A stretch of 30,015 nucleotides of DNA from positions 1 to 30,015 of the forward strand of contig DLRJ01000019.1 of the NCBI GenBank assembly GCA_002500485.1, written 5' to 3'. Source of the DNA: Dehalococcoidia bacterium UBA7891 (GTDB lineage Bacteria; Chloroflexota; Dehalococcoidia; Lucifugimonadales; UBA826). The position numbers were made by a program, and so were the translations under genes. Below, piece after piece: positions 1 through 8,155 of the stretch; position 1 is the stretch's first letter; each line of letters begins with the position of its first letter. Below the pieces are notes generated by a model. The model was given only the letters and a program-made list of their open reading frames with translations. It was not told where the DNA came from and searched no databases.

Positions 1-3
1 ACC

Positions 4-702
4 ATGCCGTTATTTACTGATCAGATTACTCAATTGGAAAGTCCGATTGATGTAATGTATTTAATGCACAAAGTCTACATGAAACACTCTGATTTTACGG
101 AGAATCTGGCTTTGGAGGCTCAAGAAGGTGGAGACCTCACTGTGTTTAAAGCTAATCTCGATGCGTGGCTCAAACATCTTCTATACCATGCCCAGACAGA
201 AGATGAATATATGACAGGGCCACTTAAGGATAAGATATTGCAGGATGGTCGCGAACCTCTTAAGGCCAATGAGGTGGAACATGATGAACTTCGACAATTT
301 GGAGGATCTGTTCTGGAGCTTCTTGACCAGGCTTCAGCAGAAAACGTGTTAGCCAGTGAAGAAGAAGAGCACGCCAAATTAATGGAAAAAGTCGACCAGG
401 TTGAAGAGGCCGCGGGAGATGCGATAGCAGAGCGTTTCGTAAAGCCCAGAACACGACGACATTTATACCGAAGTGTTATGGAATTAAGAGTGTCCGAATT
501 CGATCATTTCGAAAACGAAGAAGCTTTCGTTCTTCCAATCGTTAAAGAGCAAATGAGTAGCAGCGAAGAGCTAGAATGTTCTCGAAGACTCCTTATCGAC
601 GATGATTCTGACCAGCCACGATGGATAATTGATTTTATTATCGATCAGCTGGAGGGAGTGGAAAAGCAATTAGTCATGGACCTAGATAAGCAATTCCAGT
701 AA
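4..702 (+). CDS. Hemerythrin-like (HHE) domain protein
   Basis: An all-helical 232-residue protein with the spacing of His and acidic residues expected of a hemerythrin/HHE four-helix bundle. Visible ligand candidates are H22/H28, H58 and H62 followed by E66/E68, H93 in EVEHDEL, and H168 with E173 in EFDHFENEE. Family members bind a di-iron centre and handle O2, NO or oxidative stress, or act as iron-dependent sensors in the cytoplasm; no signal peptide is seen. The ATG lies three bases into the window, so its ribosome binding site and upstream partner cannot be judged. It converges on the YeiH-like gene. The middle of the protein (about 100-150) is rich in Glu and has no recognisable motif. 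Family assignment is by motif spacing only. Confidence 0.72.
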   Translation: MPLFTDQITQLESPIDVMYLMHKVYMKHSDFTENLALEAQEGGDLTVFKANLDAWLKHLLYHAQTEDEYMTGPLKDKILQDGREPLKANEVEHDELRQFGGSVLELLDQASAENVLASEEEEHAKLMEKVDQVEEAAGDAIAERFVKPRTRRHLYRSVMELRVSEFDHFENEEAFVLPIVKEQMSSSEELECSRRLLIDDDSDQPRWIIDFIIDQLEGVEKQLVMDLDKQFQ

Positions 703-760
703 ACAGCAATATAGACTCAGGGTCTAGAAAGCCAATAATCGATCCTATTCCTGAGTGAGT

Positions 761-1792
761 TTATCCTAATTCGAGAAACGTTACGGCAAACAAAGCGCAC
801 ATCAGCATAAACCCTGTGGTTGCAGTGGTGGTCAGAGCAACTCGTGGGCCCACGTTGACTATTTCCCGAAGGTTAACACCCAATCCCAGACCAGCCATTG
901 CGATCACAAAAAGAAATTTGCTGATTATCTGAACTCTGTCGCCGATATACTCTGGTATGAGTCCGGTAGTTCTCAAAACAGCTAATATAATGAAGCCAAC
1001 GACGAACCATGGGACATAAACCTTTATTTTCTCCCAATAGGTCTGCTGGGTTTCGGTCGAACTATGGATTACTCCCAAGACGATGATCATTGGCCCTAAT
1101 AAAAGAACTCTTATTAGTTTAACCAGTGTTGCTATATGCCCCGACAGATTGGAAATAATGAATGAAGCCGCGACCACCTGAGAGACCGCATAGACACTGA
1201 GGCCTGCGATAACGCCATATTCATAATTAGTCAAATTTAGAGTTGGTGCCAATAGCGGTAAGAATAAGATCTGAACTACACCCAGAATAGCACTAATGCT
1301 AATGGCAGCGGCTATTTCTGTTGAAGATGCCCCAATGGCAGGAGCCACAGCTGCAACTGCCGAATTCCCACAAATGGAATTACCGGCTCCAACCAATAAT
1401 GCCAGTCTAGACCCTAGCTTTAAAATCTTATGTCCCACAAACCAGGCAATGAATAAACCGCCACAGACTGAAAAAATAATTATCAAAAGCATCGAAGCCC
1501 CGGCATCCACGATCTTAAAAAGATTTACACTGGCCCCTAGCATCAAAACGGCAGTTTCCAAAATCTGCTTTGAGGCGAAACTAGACCCCGGCAATATTTT
1601 CTGTGGTAGCGGAAGTAAATTTCGAATAAGAACGGCAATAACTATTACAATTACCAGAGAATCAAATAAGGAAAAATCAAACACAGATTTCTCAAGAAAA
1701 TATAGTGCTTCTGCACCTACTGCAAGTGCTATACAAAATAGCAACCCATATCCCAACGAGATCCTTTCGGGGTCCGGTTTAAACCAATTCAT
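761..1792 (-). CDS. YeiH/UPF0324-family membrane protein (putative sulfate exporter)
   Basis: A polytopic membrane protein with about ten hydrophobic helices. Family-typical stretches are visible, such as GAGNSICGNSAVAAVAPAIG in the middle and GLGVNLREI near the end. UPF0324/YeiH proteins are predicted inner-membrane anion (sulfate or sulfonate) exporters; the substrate here is unproven. The open frame extends upstream to 1915 but would overlap the preceding gene. The ATG at 1792 begins MNWFKPDPERISLGYG, matches the usual family N-terminus, and has GAAAGG three bases upstream; an ATG at 1813 is the alternative. It is last in a same-strand run with the hypothetical, DUF3500 and LLM genes, which may be cotranscribed. 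Confidence 0.85.
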   Translation of the reverse strand: MNWFKPDPERISLGYGLLFCIALAVGAEALYFLEKSVFDFSLFDSLVIVIVIAVLIRNLLPLPQKILPGSSFASKQILETAVLMLGASVNLFKIVDAGASMLLIIIFSVCGGLFIAWFVGHKILKLGSRLALLVGAGNSICGNSAVAAVAPAIGASSTEIAAAISISAILGVVQILFLPLLAPTLNLTNYEYGVIAGLSVYAVSQVVAASFIISNLSGHIATLVKLIRVLLLGPMIIVLGVIHSSTETQQTYWEKIKVYVPWFVVGFIILAVLRTTGLIPEYIGDRVQIISKFLFVIAMAGLGLGVNLREIVNVGPRVALTTTATTGFMLMCALFAVTFLELG

Positions 1793-1826
1793 TAACCTTT
1801 CTTTATGTAACATTCCATATTCGTTT

Positions 1827-2363
1827 CTAGACGTATGGAACCAAATATTCTTGATATTCCTCACCAAGCGTTTCAACCAGCCATGCAAATATCCATTCAC
1901 AATTTGTGTCTTCACATTCAGTGATTTCAGAAAGCGGAACTACAATGTTTTGCGAACGTTTAATTTCTAACACTAGTGAATGATGGTCTATGAATTCAGT
2001 CTCTAGATCGGTAATGGATAATAGGAATCGATTTTTGATCCTTTGTATCAAAGTCCCGTTCTTGTTATGCTCTTTCAGCATATCCATTATTCCCTGAACC
2101 AACTTTATCTCTCGATCGGAACTCTTTTCGATCAAATTCATAGCTGTTTGGTGGGTTCCCAGTTTGCGGATCCGTGATATTAAGTTACTGTTCTCCAAAG
2201 AGTTATAACAAAACAGTGCTGTTACCCAGTTTCTTGTTTCTAGCTCCAGCGTATTGGTACTGCGGGTCGTTCCTATCTGTTCTATCGTGGACTTCATGTT
2301 CTCAATAGCAATACACATGGATTCAGCCAGAAAGTCCAATGCGCACCCATCGCTCATAGACAT
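1827..2363 (-). CDS. Hypothetical helical protein
   Basis: A 178-residue, mostly helical, soluble protein that I do not recognise. The C-terminal part carries a DHH stretch within TEFIDHHSLVLEIKRSQ and an acidic end with two cysteines (ECEDTNC). There is a faint resemblance in composition and order to the C-terminal part of the hemerythrin-like protein at 4-702 (D/E-F-x-D-H, then a VLxI segment, then ECxxxxC-like and W-I-F/D-x-W/F helices), so a diverged HHE-like fold is possible but not established. The start ATG has no clear Shine-Dalgarno; a second ATG lies two codons in. The gene ends about 35 bases before the YeiH-like start and begins 60 bases after the DUF3500 stop. Confidence 0.6.
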   Translation of the reverse strand: MSMSDGCALDFLAESMCIAIENMKSTIEQIGTTRSTNTLELETRNWVTALFCYNSLENSNLISRIRKLGTHQTAMNLIEKSSDREIKLVQGIMDMLKEHNKNGTLIQRIKNRFLLSITDLETEFIDHHSLVLEIKRSQNIVVPLSEITECEDTNCEWIFAWLVETLGEEYQEYLVPYV

Positions 2364-2423
2364 GATGTTATGGTTGTTTTCCTGTTTGAGTGAAGCATAA
2401 GTCTATAGGTTTGATTATTGAGT

Positions 2424-3398
2424 TCATGTGATGTGATACAACAATAGGTGGTCTCTCAACACGTCCACAGCAAAGTCGTTGTCGACGTCTCTCCACACAG
2501 AATGTATATGATTTGCGCCATTTTGGATGTTGTCATATTCGATCAGAAAGGTTCCCCCATGCAATCTATAATAATGCGGGTCCCCAACTTGATTCCCTCC
2601 ACCCCAGGCGAGATGAATTGTGTCTATGTTTTCTGTCCATTTTGATACAATGCCGCTCGCAATTTCAGATCTATATTCTCCAATGTATTCTTCGACGATA
2701 TTTTTTAGGATGTTTTTTTGTGTTTGGCTCATATTTGTTGCTTTCAAGCCCTCTTCTTTGGGAAGAGAGGCCCTAGCTGAGCTGAAGGTTAGGATATCTG
2801 CTGGGGCCTCATCAAAGATTAAAGCTTTCTTGGATTGGGCCGGATCTAAACTCTGCATTAATTCTAATGCCAACGATTGCCGAGGTGCTAAAACCTCAAG
2901 CCCTTCATGTGTCCCGGATTGTACTCTTGCTGGATTTGCTCCGAAAAACGATGGGGTTATGGATAAAATATCATTGGCCCAGATACTGAAATGAAGCGAA
3001 AGATGATGCCCTTCAACTCTCCATCCCCAGGGCTCTATATCATCCGTAGGATCACCAAAAATGGTGAAGAAATATAAGGTTGGATCCCTTTCCCACATTA
3101 TGATTTCCGCTTCTTTTTCGATTTTCCCTAGGATTTTTTCATGTTGGATTATTTGATTGGCTTTAAGATCCCCTCTCTCGCTTAGGCCTGTTTTCATTAA
3201 TTCGAATGCAAGAGATTTTTGCGAACTTGACATATCTCGTAAAGGTAATCCGTGCCTGTTGATTGGTGCGTAATACCAATAAACTCTTTCGGCATCGAGA
3301 AACGGATACGTGATTTTCTTTATTTGTTCTTTTGAGAGACTCTGCAATAAATTCAGAGCACTTTCCCTCATTTCGGCTATGACCGACTCATATGACAA
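2424..3398 (-). CDS. DUF3500 family protein
   Basis: A 324-residue protein that I recognise as DUF3500. The tell-tale stretches are FFTIFGDPTDDIEPWGWRVE followed by GHHLSLHF, FFGANPARVQSGTHEGLEVL in the middle, and an ending that reads NGANHIHSVWRDVDNDFAVD. The biochemical role of the family is unknown; the conserved His/Asp/Trp positions look like a metal or small-molecule pocket. The start appears to be TTG: a strong GGAGGT lies seven bases upstream and no ATG follows in frame until well inside the protein. No signal peptide is evident. It follows the LLM oxidoreductase gene by 59 bases on the same strand, a context that fits catabolism of an organic substrate but does not identify it. Confidence 0.83.
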   Translation of the reverse strand: MSYESVIAEMRESALNLLQSLSKEQIKKITYPFLDAERVYWYYAPINRHGLPLRDMSSSQKSLAFELMKTGLSERGDLKANQIIQHEKILGKIEKEAEIIMWERDPTLYFFTIFGDPTDDIEPWGWRVEGHHLSLHFSIWANDILSITPSFFGANPARVQSGTHEGLEVLAPRQSLALELMQSLDPAQSKKALIFDEAPADILTFSSARASLPKEEGLKATNMSQTQKNILKNIVEEYIGEYRSEIASGIVSKWTENIDTIHLAWGGGNQVGDPHYYRLHGGTFLIEYDNIQNGANHIHSVWRDVDNDFAVDVLRDHLLLYHIT

Positions 3399-3457
3399 TA
3401 TTCATACCTCCATGTGATGTATAAATCCAAATTGGTTTTTTAGCACCATATGATCAA

Positions 3458-4537
3458 TTACAATTTCGCTAGTTTGGGCATGACAGTATCAGCCAAAAGG
3501 GACATAGATTCTATCCATTGCTGTCGGGGCTCCCATTCATGTCCCATTGCGAGAATTGTTCCGAACCCACCTGTATCTTCATAGAGGGTTGCTAATTTTT
3601 CGGCTACTTCATCGGGGCTCCCGACAATCCAAACGTTGTCCATTAAATAGTCTAATGTTAAATCTGAATCTGGCATGTTAACATCCAATTTAAATCTGTC
3701 TAAACTGTTACTCCAATCAAGAAGATTAAACCAATAATCCTTATAGTCCCGGGCTATAGTTCCTTCCATCGCTTCCTTCCTGGCTTTTTTAGTAGTGTCA
3801 GCTACATAAATTTCTCTGGCTATCCGCCATTTTGAGCGATCTGGGACCAATTGGCTACGAGAGGCTCCTTCAGCATAGGCCTCCCAATGTCCTATTAGGG
3901 ATGCTGTCGGTACTAAATTGATGCTGATGGGAATCCAACCTTTTTGTCCTGCAAACTTCAATGTCTCAGATTTCGGGGAAACTCCACCCACTGCGATAGG
4001 AGGATGAGGATCTTGAAAGGGTTGTACATGTAGTCTAAGACCTATTTTTTCAACTGGTTTTGGTATGACGTATTTCCATACCCCGTTGCTATATTTTCCC
4101 GGGGCAGGGTCTTCCCAAATCTTAAGGATTGCTTCAACAGATTCTAAGGTAAAAGATCGGCGATCACCTTCTTCAGCATCAAACCCAAATAATTCGTAAT
4201 CACCAGGTGTTGAACTGGAGCCAATACCCCATAAAAGCCGCCCCCCAGTTTGATGATCTAGCTGTGCGATCCGATGGGCCAACATAGCAGGGTTATGGTT
4301 TGGCAGGCATGTAACGCCTGTCCCCAGTTTAATACGAGTAGTTAGGGCGGAAGCTTGTGCGATGAAAAGATCTGGACTCGGGATATTTTCCCACTCAAAG
4401 GTAAAATGCTCCCCTATCCATGCCTCAGAATATCCCAGCCAATCTAATTTCACTATCTGATCTATGTCCTCAACCAGTGTCTCACTCATGTCCGAGCCAG
4501 GAGGGTGAAGCGGCATGGTGAAAAAACCCAGATTCAT
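3458..4537 (-). CDS. LLM class flavin-dependent oxidoreductase (luciferase-like)
   Basis: A 359-residue bacterial-luciferase-like TIM-barrel protein. Characteristic segments are MNLGFFTMPLHPP at the start, DWLGYSEAWIGEHF around residue 35, IKLGTGVTCLPNHNPAMLAHRIAQ, GRLLWGIGSSS and DPHPPIAVGG. The family uses FMNH2 or F420H2 to mono-oxygenate or oxidise small organics; which cofactor and substrate are used here cannot be read from the sequence. The ATG is preceded by CGGAG at suitable spacing. It is the first gene of a minus-strand run and is divergent from the xanthine-dehydrogenase-family gene across a 316-base AT-rich gap. A second, only distantly similar LLM gene lies at 14165-15217. Confidence 0.92.
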   Translation of the reverse strand: MNLGFFTMPLHPPGSDMSETLVEDIDQIVKLDWLGYSEAWIGEHFTFEWENIPSPDLFIAQASALTTRIKLGTGVTCLPNHNPAMLAHRIAQLDHQTGGRLLWGIGSSSTPGDYELFGFDAEEGDRRSFTLESVEAILKIWEDPAPGKYSNGVWKYVIPKPVEKIGLRLHVQPFQDPHPPIAVGGVSPKSETLKFAGQKGWIPISINLVPTASLIGHWEAYAEGASRSQLVPDRSKWRIAREIYVADTTKKARKEAMEGTIARDYKDYWFNLLDWSNSLDRFKLDVNMPDSDLTLDYLMDNVWIVGSPDEVAEKLATLYEDTGGFGTILAMGHEWEPRQQWIESMSLLADTVMPKLAKL

Positions 4538-4853
4538 TAGCGTCTCCGGTATTATGAATTATAGGCGTTATATTTAGGAGGAGAATATATAACTTACATT
4601 CACAAATACTAGATTTCATATGAGGATAATATGAAGATATAAAAGGCACTATAACGGTAAGACTTAACTCTGTATCGGGTTTTATGCAATTCAATCGAGC
4701 ACAGGCCTATCTGACGTTTGATATTGGAATTTATAGAACGATTGGACATACTGTTGATAACTACTAGTGACATTGTCTTACCTCGACTATACCTCATGCA
4801 TTATTCACACAGTGCACGGTTTGTAGTGTTAGCATTTCATACGTAGTCAGGGA
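4538..4853. other. Divergent intergenic region, gene-free
   Basis: AT-rich gap between the divergent LLM and molybdenum-hydroxylase genes. It should hold promoters for both. Short open frames on the minus strand here have no ribosome binding site or recognisable composition, and I see no RNA gene or convincing operator. Confidence 0.5.
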
Positions 4854-7172
4854 ATGGATTTAAGGAGAAAATACCGGGTGGAGGCAACCTCAGATAGTCC
4901 ACATCAATTCAGGGTGTTAGGCACCAGCCCTATTCGTCCGGATGGTTTAAGTAAGGTGACGGGTCGTGCTTGTTTCGGCGCTGACTTCTTAATGACAGGG
5001 ACCCTTCACGGTAAGATACTACGAAGCACTTATGCCCACGCTAGAATATTGTCTATAGATACCAGCGAGGCCGAGGCTCTCCCTGGGGTAAAAGCCGTGG
5101 TAACCGCTGAAGATTTTCCTATCCTTAACCAACCCATGGACCTGTCTCAAGCAGGGTCGACTCCCAGAGCAATGGCAGAAAATGACCTTGCACATAAAAA
5201 AGTACTATATCGGGGCCACGCAATTGCAGGTGTGGCAGCCACCAGCATACACATAGCAGAAAAAGCTCTTGAACTTATTAAAGTTGATTTTGATGTACTT
5301 GCTCCCGTTCTAGACGTTCGCCAAGCGATGGCCGATGATGCACCAATACTTCACGAGAACCTTACTACCATGTTTAGAACTGGAGGTTTCACTCAAGGTG
5401 ATGACACTGGAATCAAAGGTAACATCGCCGGACATGTGAAGGTTCTTCATGGAGACATAGTAGAAGGGTTCAAGCATTCAGACGTTATTGTGGAGCGGGA
5501 GCTTAGAACCTCGATGGTACATCAAGGATATATTGAGCCTTTTGCTGCTACTGCCTTCTGGTCTCCGGATGATTATTTGAGCATATGGACTAGCACTCAA
5601 AACGCCTTCGGTATCCGTAATACCACCTCAGCAATACTTGGATTACCAGAATCCCGGGTTAAAGTTGTTCCATTGGAGGTTGGTGGCGGGTTTGGTGGCA
5701 AAGGAACGGGTTATCTCGAACCGGTCGCAGCCCTGTTATCCAAGAAATCTTCGGCCCCAGTTAAAATGGTTATGACCCGCAAGGAGGTGTTCGAAGGAAC
5801 AGGCCCAACATCAGGAACCTTTATTCGATGTAAGATAGGCGCCGACTCCGATGGATATATTAAAGCTGCCGAAATGCATATGGCCTACGAAGCTGGAGCA
5901 TTCCCTGGTTCTCCAGTCAGTGGTGGAGCATTCCCAGCTTTAGGTGCATACAAGATAGACAACATTCTGATAGATGGGTATGACGTTGTGCTCAACAAAC
6001 CCAAAACCCAATCCTATCGAGCCCCTGGGCAGCCCCAGTCCACTCACGCAGTTGAAACCGTCATTGATGAATTAGCAGAAAAACTGGACATGGACCCTAT
6101 GGAATTCCGTTTGAAGAACGCCGTTCGGGAAGGTGATATGTCACCGACAGGTCTTCCTCATTCCAGATTTGGGTGCGTGGAGGTCGAAACTGCAATGAAG
6201 GCACACCCTCATTACAATGCTCCTTTGCAAGGGCATAATCAGGGCCGAGGTGTTGCTGTTGGATACAGAATGCACGCTGGAGGGAATGGTTCTTCCGCAA
6301 CTCTGAATGTTAACGACAACGGGACCATTAGCCTGATAACGGGATCAGCTGACCTGTCAGGCAGCCGAGTTTCTCTCGCAATGCAGGCGGCTGAGGCGCT
6401 TGGTATCGACACGGAGGACGTTAATCCTTCCGTGGCTGATACTGACTCCATAGGTTTCACTTCAGGGTCATTTGGTAGTCGAATAACCTTTGATACTGGG
6501 CGAGCAATTCTGAATGCAGCCGGTATGGTGGTAGAGCAAATGAAGGAACGCGCTGCCCTGCTATGGGAAGTTCGACCAGAAGACGTGGACTTCACTGACG
6601 GGATGTTCACGTGTAGATTAAATACCAACGAGCGATTAACCTTTAAAGGCATGGCAGGAGAAATGGCTAATACCGGAGGCGCAATAACGTGTTCGGCATC
6701 TGATTTTCAAGGCGGAGTGGGCCCACAACTTTCAGGCAATATTGTAGATGTCGAGGTCGATCCAGAAACAGGCAAGGTTGAAATTCTCCGGTACACAACC
6801 TTCATGGATGTTGGTCAGGTAGTTCATAAAAGCAACGTAGAAGGCCAAATGCAAGGTGGGGTTCTTCAGGGGGCAGGATGGGCATTGAATGAGGAATACT
6901 TTTACAACGAGGAAGGCGTGATGGTGAATTCTAGTCTGCTTGATTATAGAATGCCTACTACTACAGACCTACCAATGATTGATACAGTGATCATTGAGGT
7001 ACCCAATTCACGCCATCCGTTCGGAATTCGAGGTGTTGGTGAAACACCCGTTGTTCCGCCACTGGCTGCCATAGCCAATGCTATTTACAATGCCACTGGA
7101 GTACGACTAACCAAATTGCCAATGTCCCCTTCTACGATTGTGGAAGCCTTAAGCCAAAATAGCGATTGTTAA
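4854..7172 (+). CDS. Xanthine dehydrogenase family protein, molybdopterin-binding large subunit
   Basis: A 772-residue large subunit of the molybdenum hydroxylase family. It has the a/b hammerhead domain (about residues 25-140, opening GTSPIRPDGLSKVTGRACFG) followed by the two molybdopterin-cytosine-dinucleotide-binding domains. Visible motifs are VGGGFGGKGTG, SYRAPGQPQSTHAVE and GVGETPVVPPLAAIANA, whose Glu is the catalytic base in this family. The active-site loop is SYRAPGQ, not the AYRCSFR of form I CO dehydrogenase, so an aldehyde, purine or aromatic hydroxylase is likelier. An in-frame GTG at 4878 has AAGGAG ten bases upstream and may be the true start instead of the ATG at 4854. No FAD-binding or 2Fe-2S subunit genes are next to it, which is unusual for this family. 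Confidence 0.92.
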   Translation: MDLRRKYRVEATSDSPHQFRVLGTSPIRPDGLSKVTGRACFGADFLMTGTLHGKILRSTYAHARILSIDTSEAEALPGVKAVVTAEDFPILNQPMDLSQAGSTPRAMAENDLAHKKVLYRGHAIAGVAATSIHIAEKALELIKVDFDVLAPVLDVRQAMADDAPILHENLTTMFRTGGFTQGDDTGIKGNIAGHVKVLHGDIVEGFKHSDVIVERELRTSMVHQGYIEPFAATAFWSPDDYLSIWTSTQNAFGIRNTTSAILGLPESRVKVVPLEVGGGFGGKGTGYLEPVAALLSKKSSAPVKMVMTRKEVFEGTGPTSGTFIRCKIGADSDGYIKAAEMHMAYEAGAFPGSPVSGGAFPALGAYKIDNILIDGYDVVLNKPKTQSYRAPGQPQSTHAVETVIDELAEKLDMDPMEFRLKNAVREGDMSPTGLPHSRFGCVEVETAMKAHPHYNAPLQGHNQGRGVAVGYRMHAGGNGSSATLNVNDNGTISLITGSADLSGSRVSLAMQAAEALGIDTEDVNPSVADTDSIGFTSGSFGSRITFDTGRAILNAAGMVVEQMKERAALLWEVRPEDVDFTDGMFTCRLNTNERLTFKGMAGEMANTGGAITCSASDFQGGVGPQLSGNIVDVEVDPETGKVEILRYTTFMDVGQVVHKSNVEGQMQGGVLQGAGWALNEEYFYNEEGVMVNSSLLDYRMPTTTDLPMIDTVIIEVPNSRHPFGIRGVGETPVVPPLAAIANAIYNATGVRLTKLPMSPSTIVEALSQNSDC

Positions 7173-7223
7173 TTTCCAATAAAAATCCTCGTTATGGATT
7201 GTGGGTCACTACTCATATCAATA

Positions 7224-7447
7224 TCATAATTTGAATTGCTCTGATTTCCCAACAGGGTTCCAGCCAAGAAGGTCAGTGGCAAGAGATGTGTCTCTCCACT
7301 TCAACTTGTTATCTGAAATTGCGTCAAAGGTTTCAAATTTTATTGAAGCCGGAGCACGCAGACATAAGTCTATGATGTCCACACAATCGGCGTGACTTAG
7401 GTATTCCGGATAGTGGCGAACCAGTTTTAGCTTATCCTCTACACAAG
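7224..7447 (-). pseudogene. C-terminal remnant of an NAD-dependent epimerase/dehydratase (SDR)
   Basis: Read on the minus strand, an open stretch ending at a TGA (7226-7224) encodes about 70 residues with clear SDR-epimerase C-terminal character: RHYPEYLSHADCVDIIDLC, then IKFETFDAISDNKLKWRDTS, then ATDLLGWNP. In intact relatives these follow a Rossmann domain of about 180 residues. Here nothing upstream of about 7450 resembles it, there is no start codon with a ribosome binding site, and the sequence runs into a tandem 12-mer and a tRNA fragment. It is therefore a truncated, presumably dead copy, cut at a probable recombination junction. The short plus-strand open frame over the same place is its shadow. 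Confidence 0.7.
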
Positions 7448-7468
7448 CTGATATCAGGCAGAAAATAT

Positions 7469-7492
7469 TTGTGGGTCCTTTTGTGGGTCCTT
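7469..7492 (+). repeat. Perfect tandem 12-mer (two copies of TTGTGGGTCCTT)
   Basis: Two identical adjacent 12-base units between the SDR remnant and the tRNA-Leu half. Short direct repeats like this occur near att cores as arm-type integrase or excisionase sites. That role is inferred from position only. Confidence 0.6.
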
Positions 7493-7622
7493 TATGTCTG
7501 CGGTTCCCGTAAGTTCAGGGCAGTTCGCACAAACCCTAAATACCCTTAAAAGGCTGATTTGTGACCAAGTTCCTGTACGCATAAGTACTGTGACGAACCC
7601 TTGAGACCCGACAGCAGTGAGC

Positions 7623-7677
7623 TTAAAATCCGCTTCTCGGTAAGAGAGTGGGGGTTCGAGTCCCTTCCTGGGCACCA
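7623..7677 (+). other. 3' half of a tRNA-Leu(UAA) gene, probable attachment-site remnant
   Basis: These 55 bases match a type II (Leu) tRNA from the anticodon loop to the CCA end: TTAAAATCCGCT (anticodon TAA and the 3' anticodon strand), a variable arm TCTC-GGTAA-GAGA, a T-arm with the TTCGAGT loop, the 3' acceptor strand CCTGGGC, then A and CCA. The 5' acceptor strand, D-arm and 5' anticodon strand are missing; the bases upstream cannot pair with CCTGGGC. Half-tRNAs of this kind are left at one end of elements that integrate by site-specific recombination in a tRNA 3' end. By polarity the element would lie to the left, with the intact tRNA-Leu further upstream. A minus-strand open frame over it is spurious. 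Confidence 0.72.
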
Positions 7678-8155
7678 CTTTTTCGCACCCCTACCCTAGC
7701 CTTTGTGGCTCCTGTTTTAAAATACTAGCCTTCTAAGACTTCATTCATCTTCTCTGAAGCTTCTAAATGCATGCCTGGGTCGACGGTAGATGACGCTGAT
7801 AATATCCCTCCACTGTCGGGGTCTCAGTCACAGTTTGACACCATTGACGGTGATGTCGGTGGAAAACGTTATACACCCATTTACGAAGGGTGAAAAGGAA
7901 CCATCCAGAGGTATACCAGAAGGTTAGAAGGGTTAGAAAATCACGCCCAGCTGCTGGCCAACCGAAACAAAAGAGACCACGGAATAGACTGAAATTAGAC
8001 CGTGGAAGCCACAGATGAATGGGTTAGTTTTGGATCTTCATGGTTTACTCATATAGAATCGAATTTTTGCCCGAGCGCGTGAAGAACCAATAAGTTATGC
8101 TTCTTTCTCACACAGAGTGGCCGTTTTTTTCATTCATGGGGGAAAAATACCGTAT
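7678..8155. other. Gene-free stretch with coding debris and one copy of a dispersed repeat
   Basis: No intact gene is seen. One frame on the plus strand is open for 54 codons (about 7854-8015) and includes the repeat copy. It is Arg/Lys-rich (HLRRVKRNHPEVYQKV, later KQKRPRNRLKLDRG) but lacks a proper start, so I read it as a fragment. The last part before 8156 should hold the promoter of the monooxygenase gene. A GGGGGA lies about 12 bases before its ATG. Confidence 0.5.
7877..7909 (+). repeat. Dispersed 33-bp repeat, copy A
   Basis: Matches 11034-11066 in the same orientation at 31 of 33 positions. In the frame reading HLRRVKRNHPE, both differences, and a third one base beyond the repeat, are silent third-position changes (GTG/GTA, AGG/AGA, GAG/GAA). 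This indicates descent from a protein-coding sequence. Confidence 0.75.

Noticed and set aside
715..756. ACTCAGG / CCTGAGT inverted repeat between convergent genes
   Set aside because: The loop is 28 bases and there is no U-tract, so it is not a credible bidirectional terminator.
1296..1970. 224-codon plus-strand frame
   Set aside because: It lies antisense to the YeiH-like gene. The low-complexity translation is a shadow of a hydrophobic protein.
7454..7678. 74-codon minus-strand open frame with VPRKGLEPPLSYREADFK
   Set aside because: This is the familiar spurious translation of a tRNA 3' end read backwards. It coincides exactly with the tRNA-Leu half.
7725..7817. Short minus-strand open stretch ending in VDPGMHLEASEKMNEVLEG
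   Set aside because: Fewer than 30 codons between stops, no start, family not recognised. It may be more debris near the tRNA half, but I cannot support a call.
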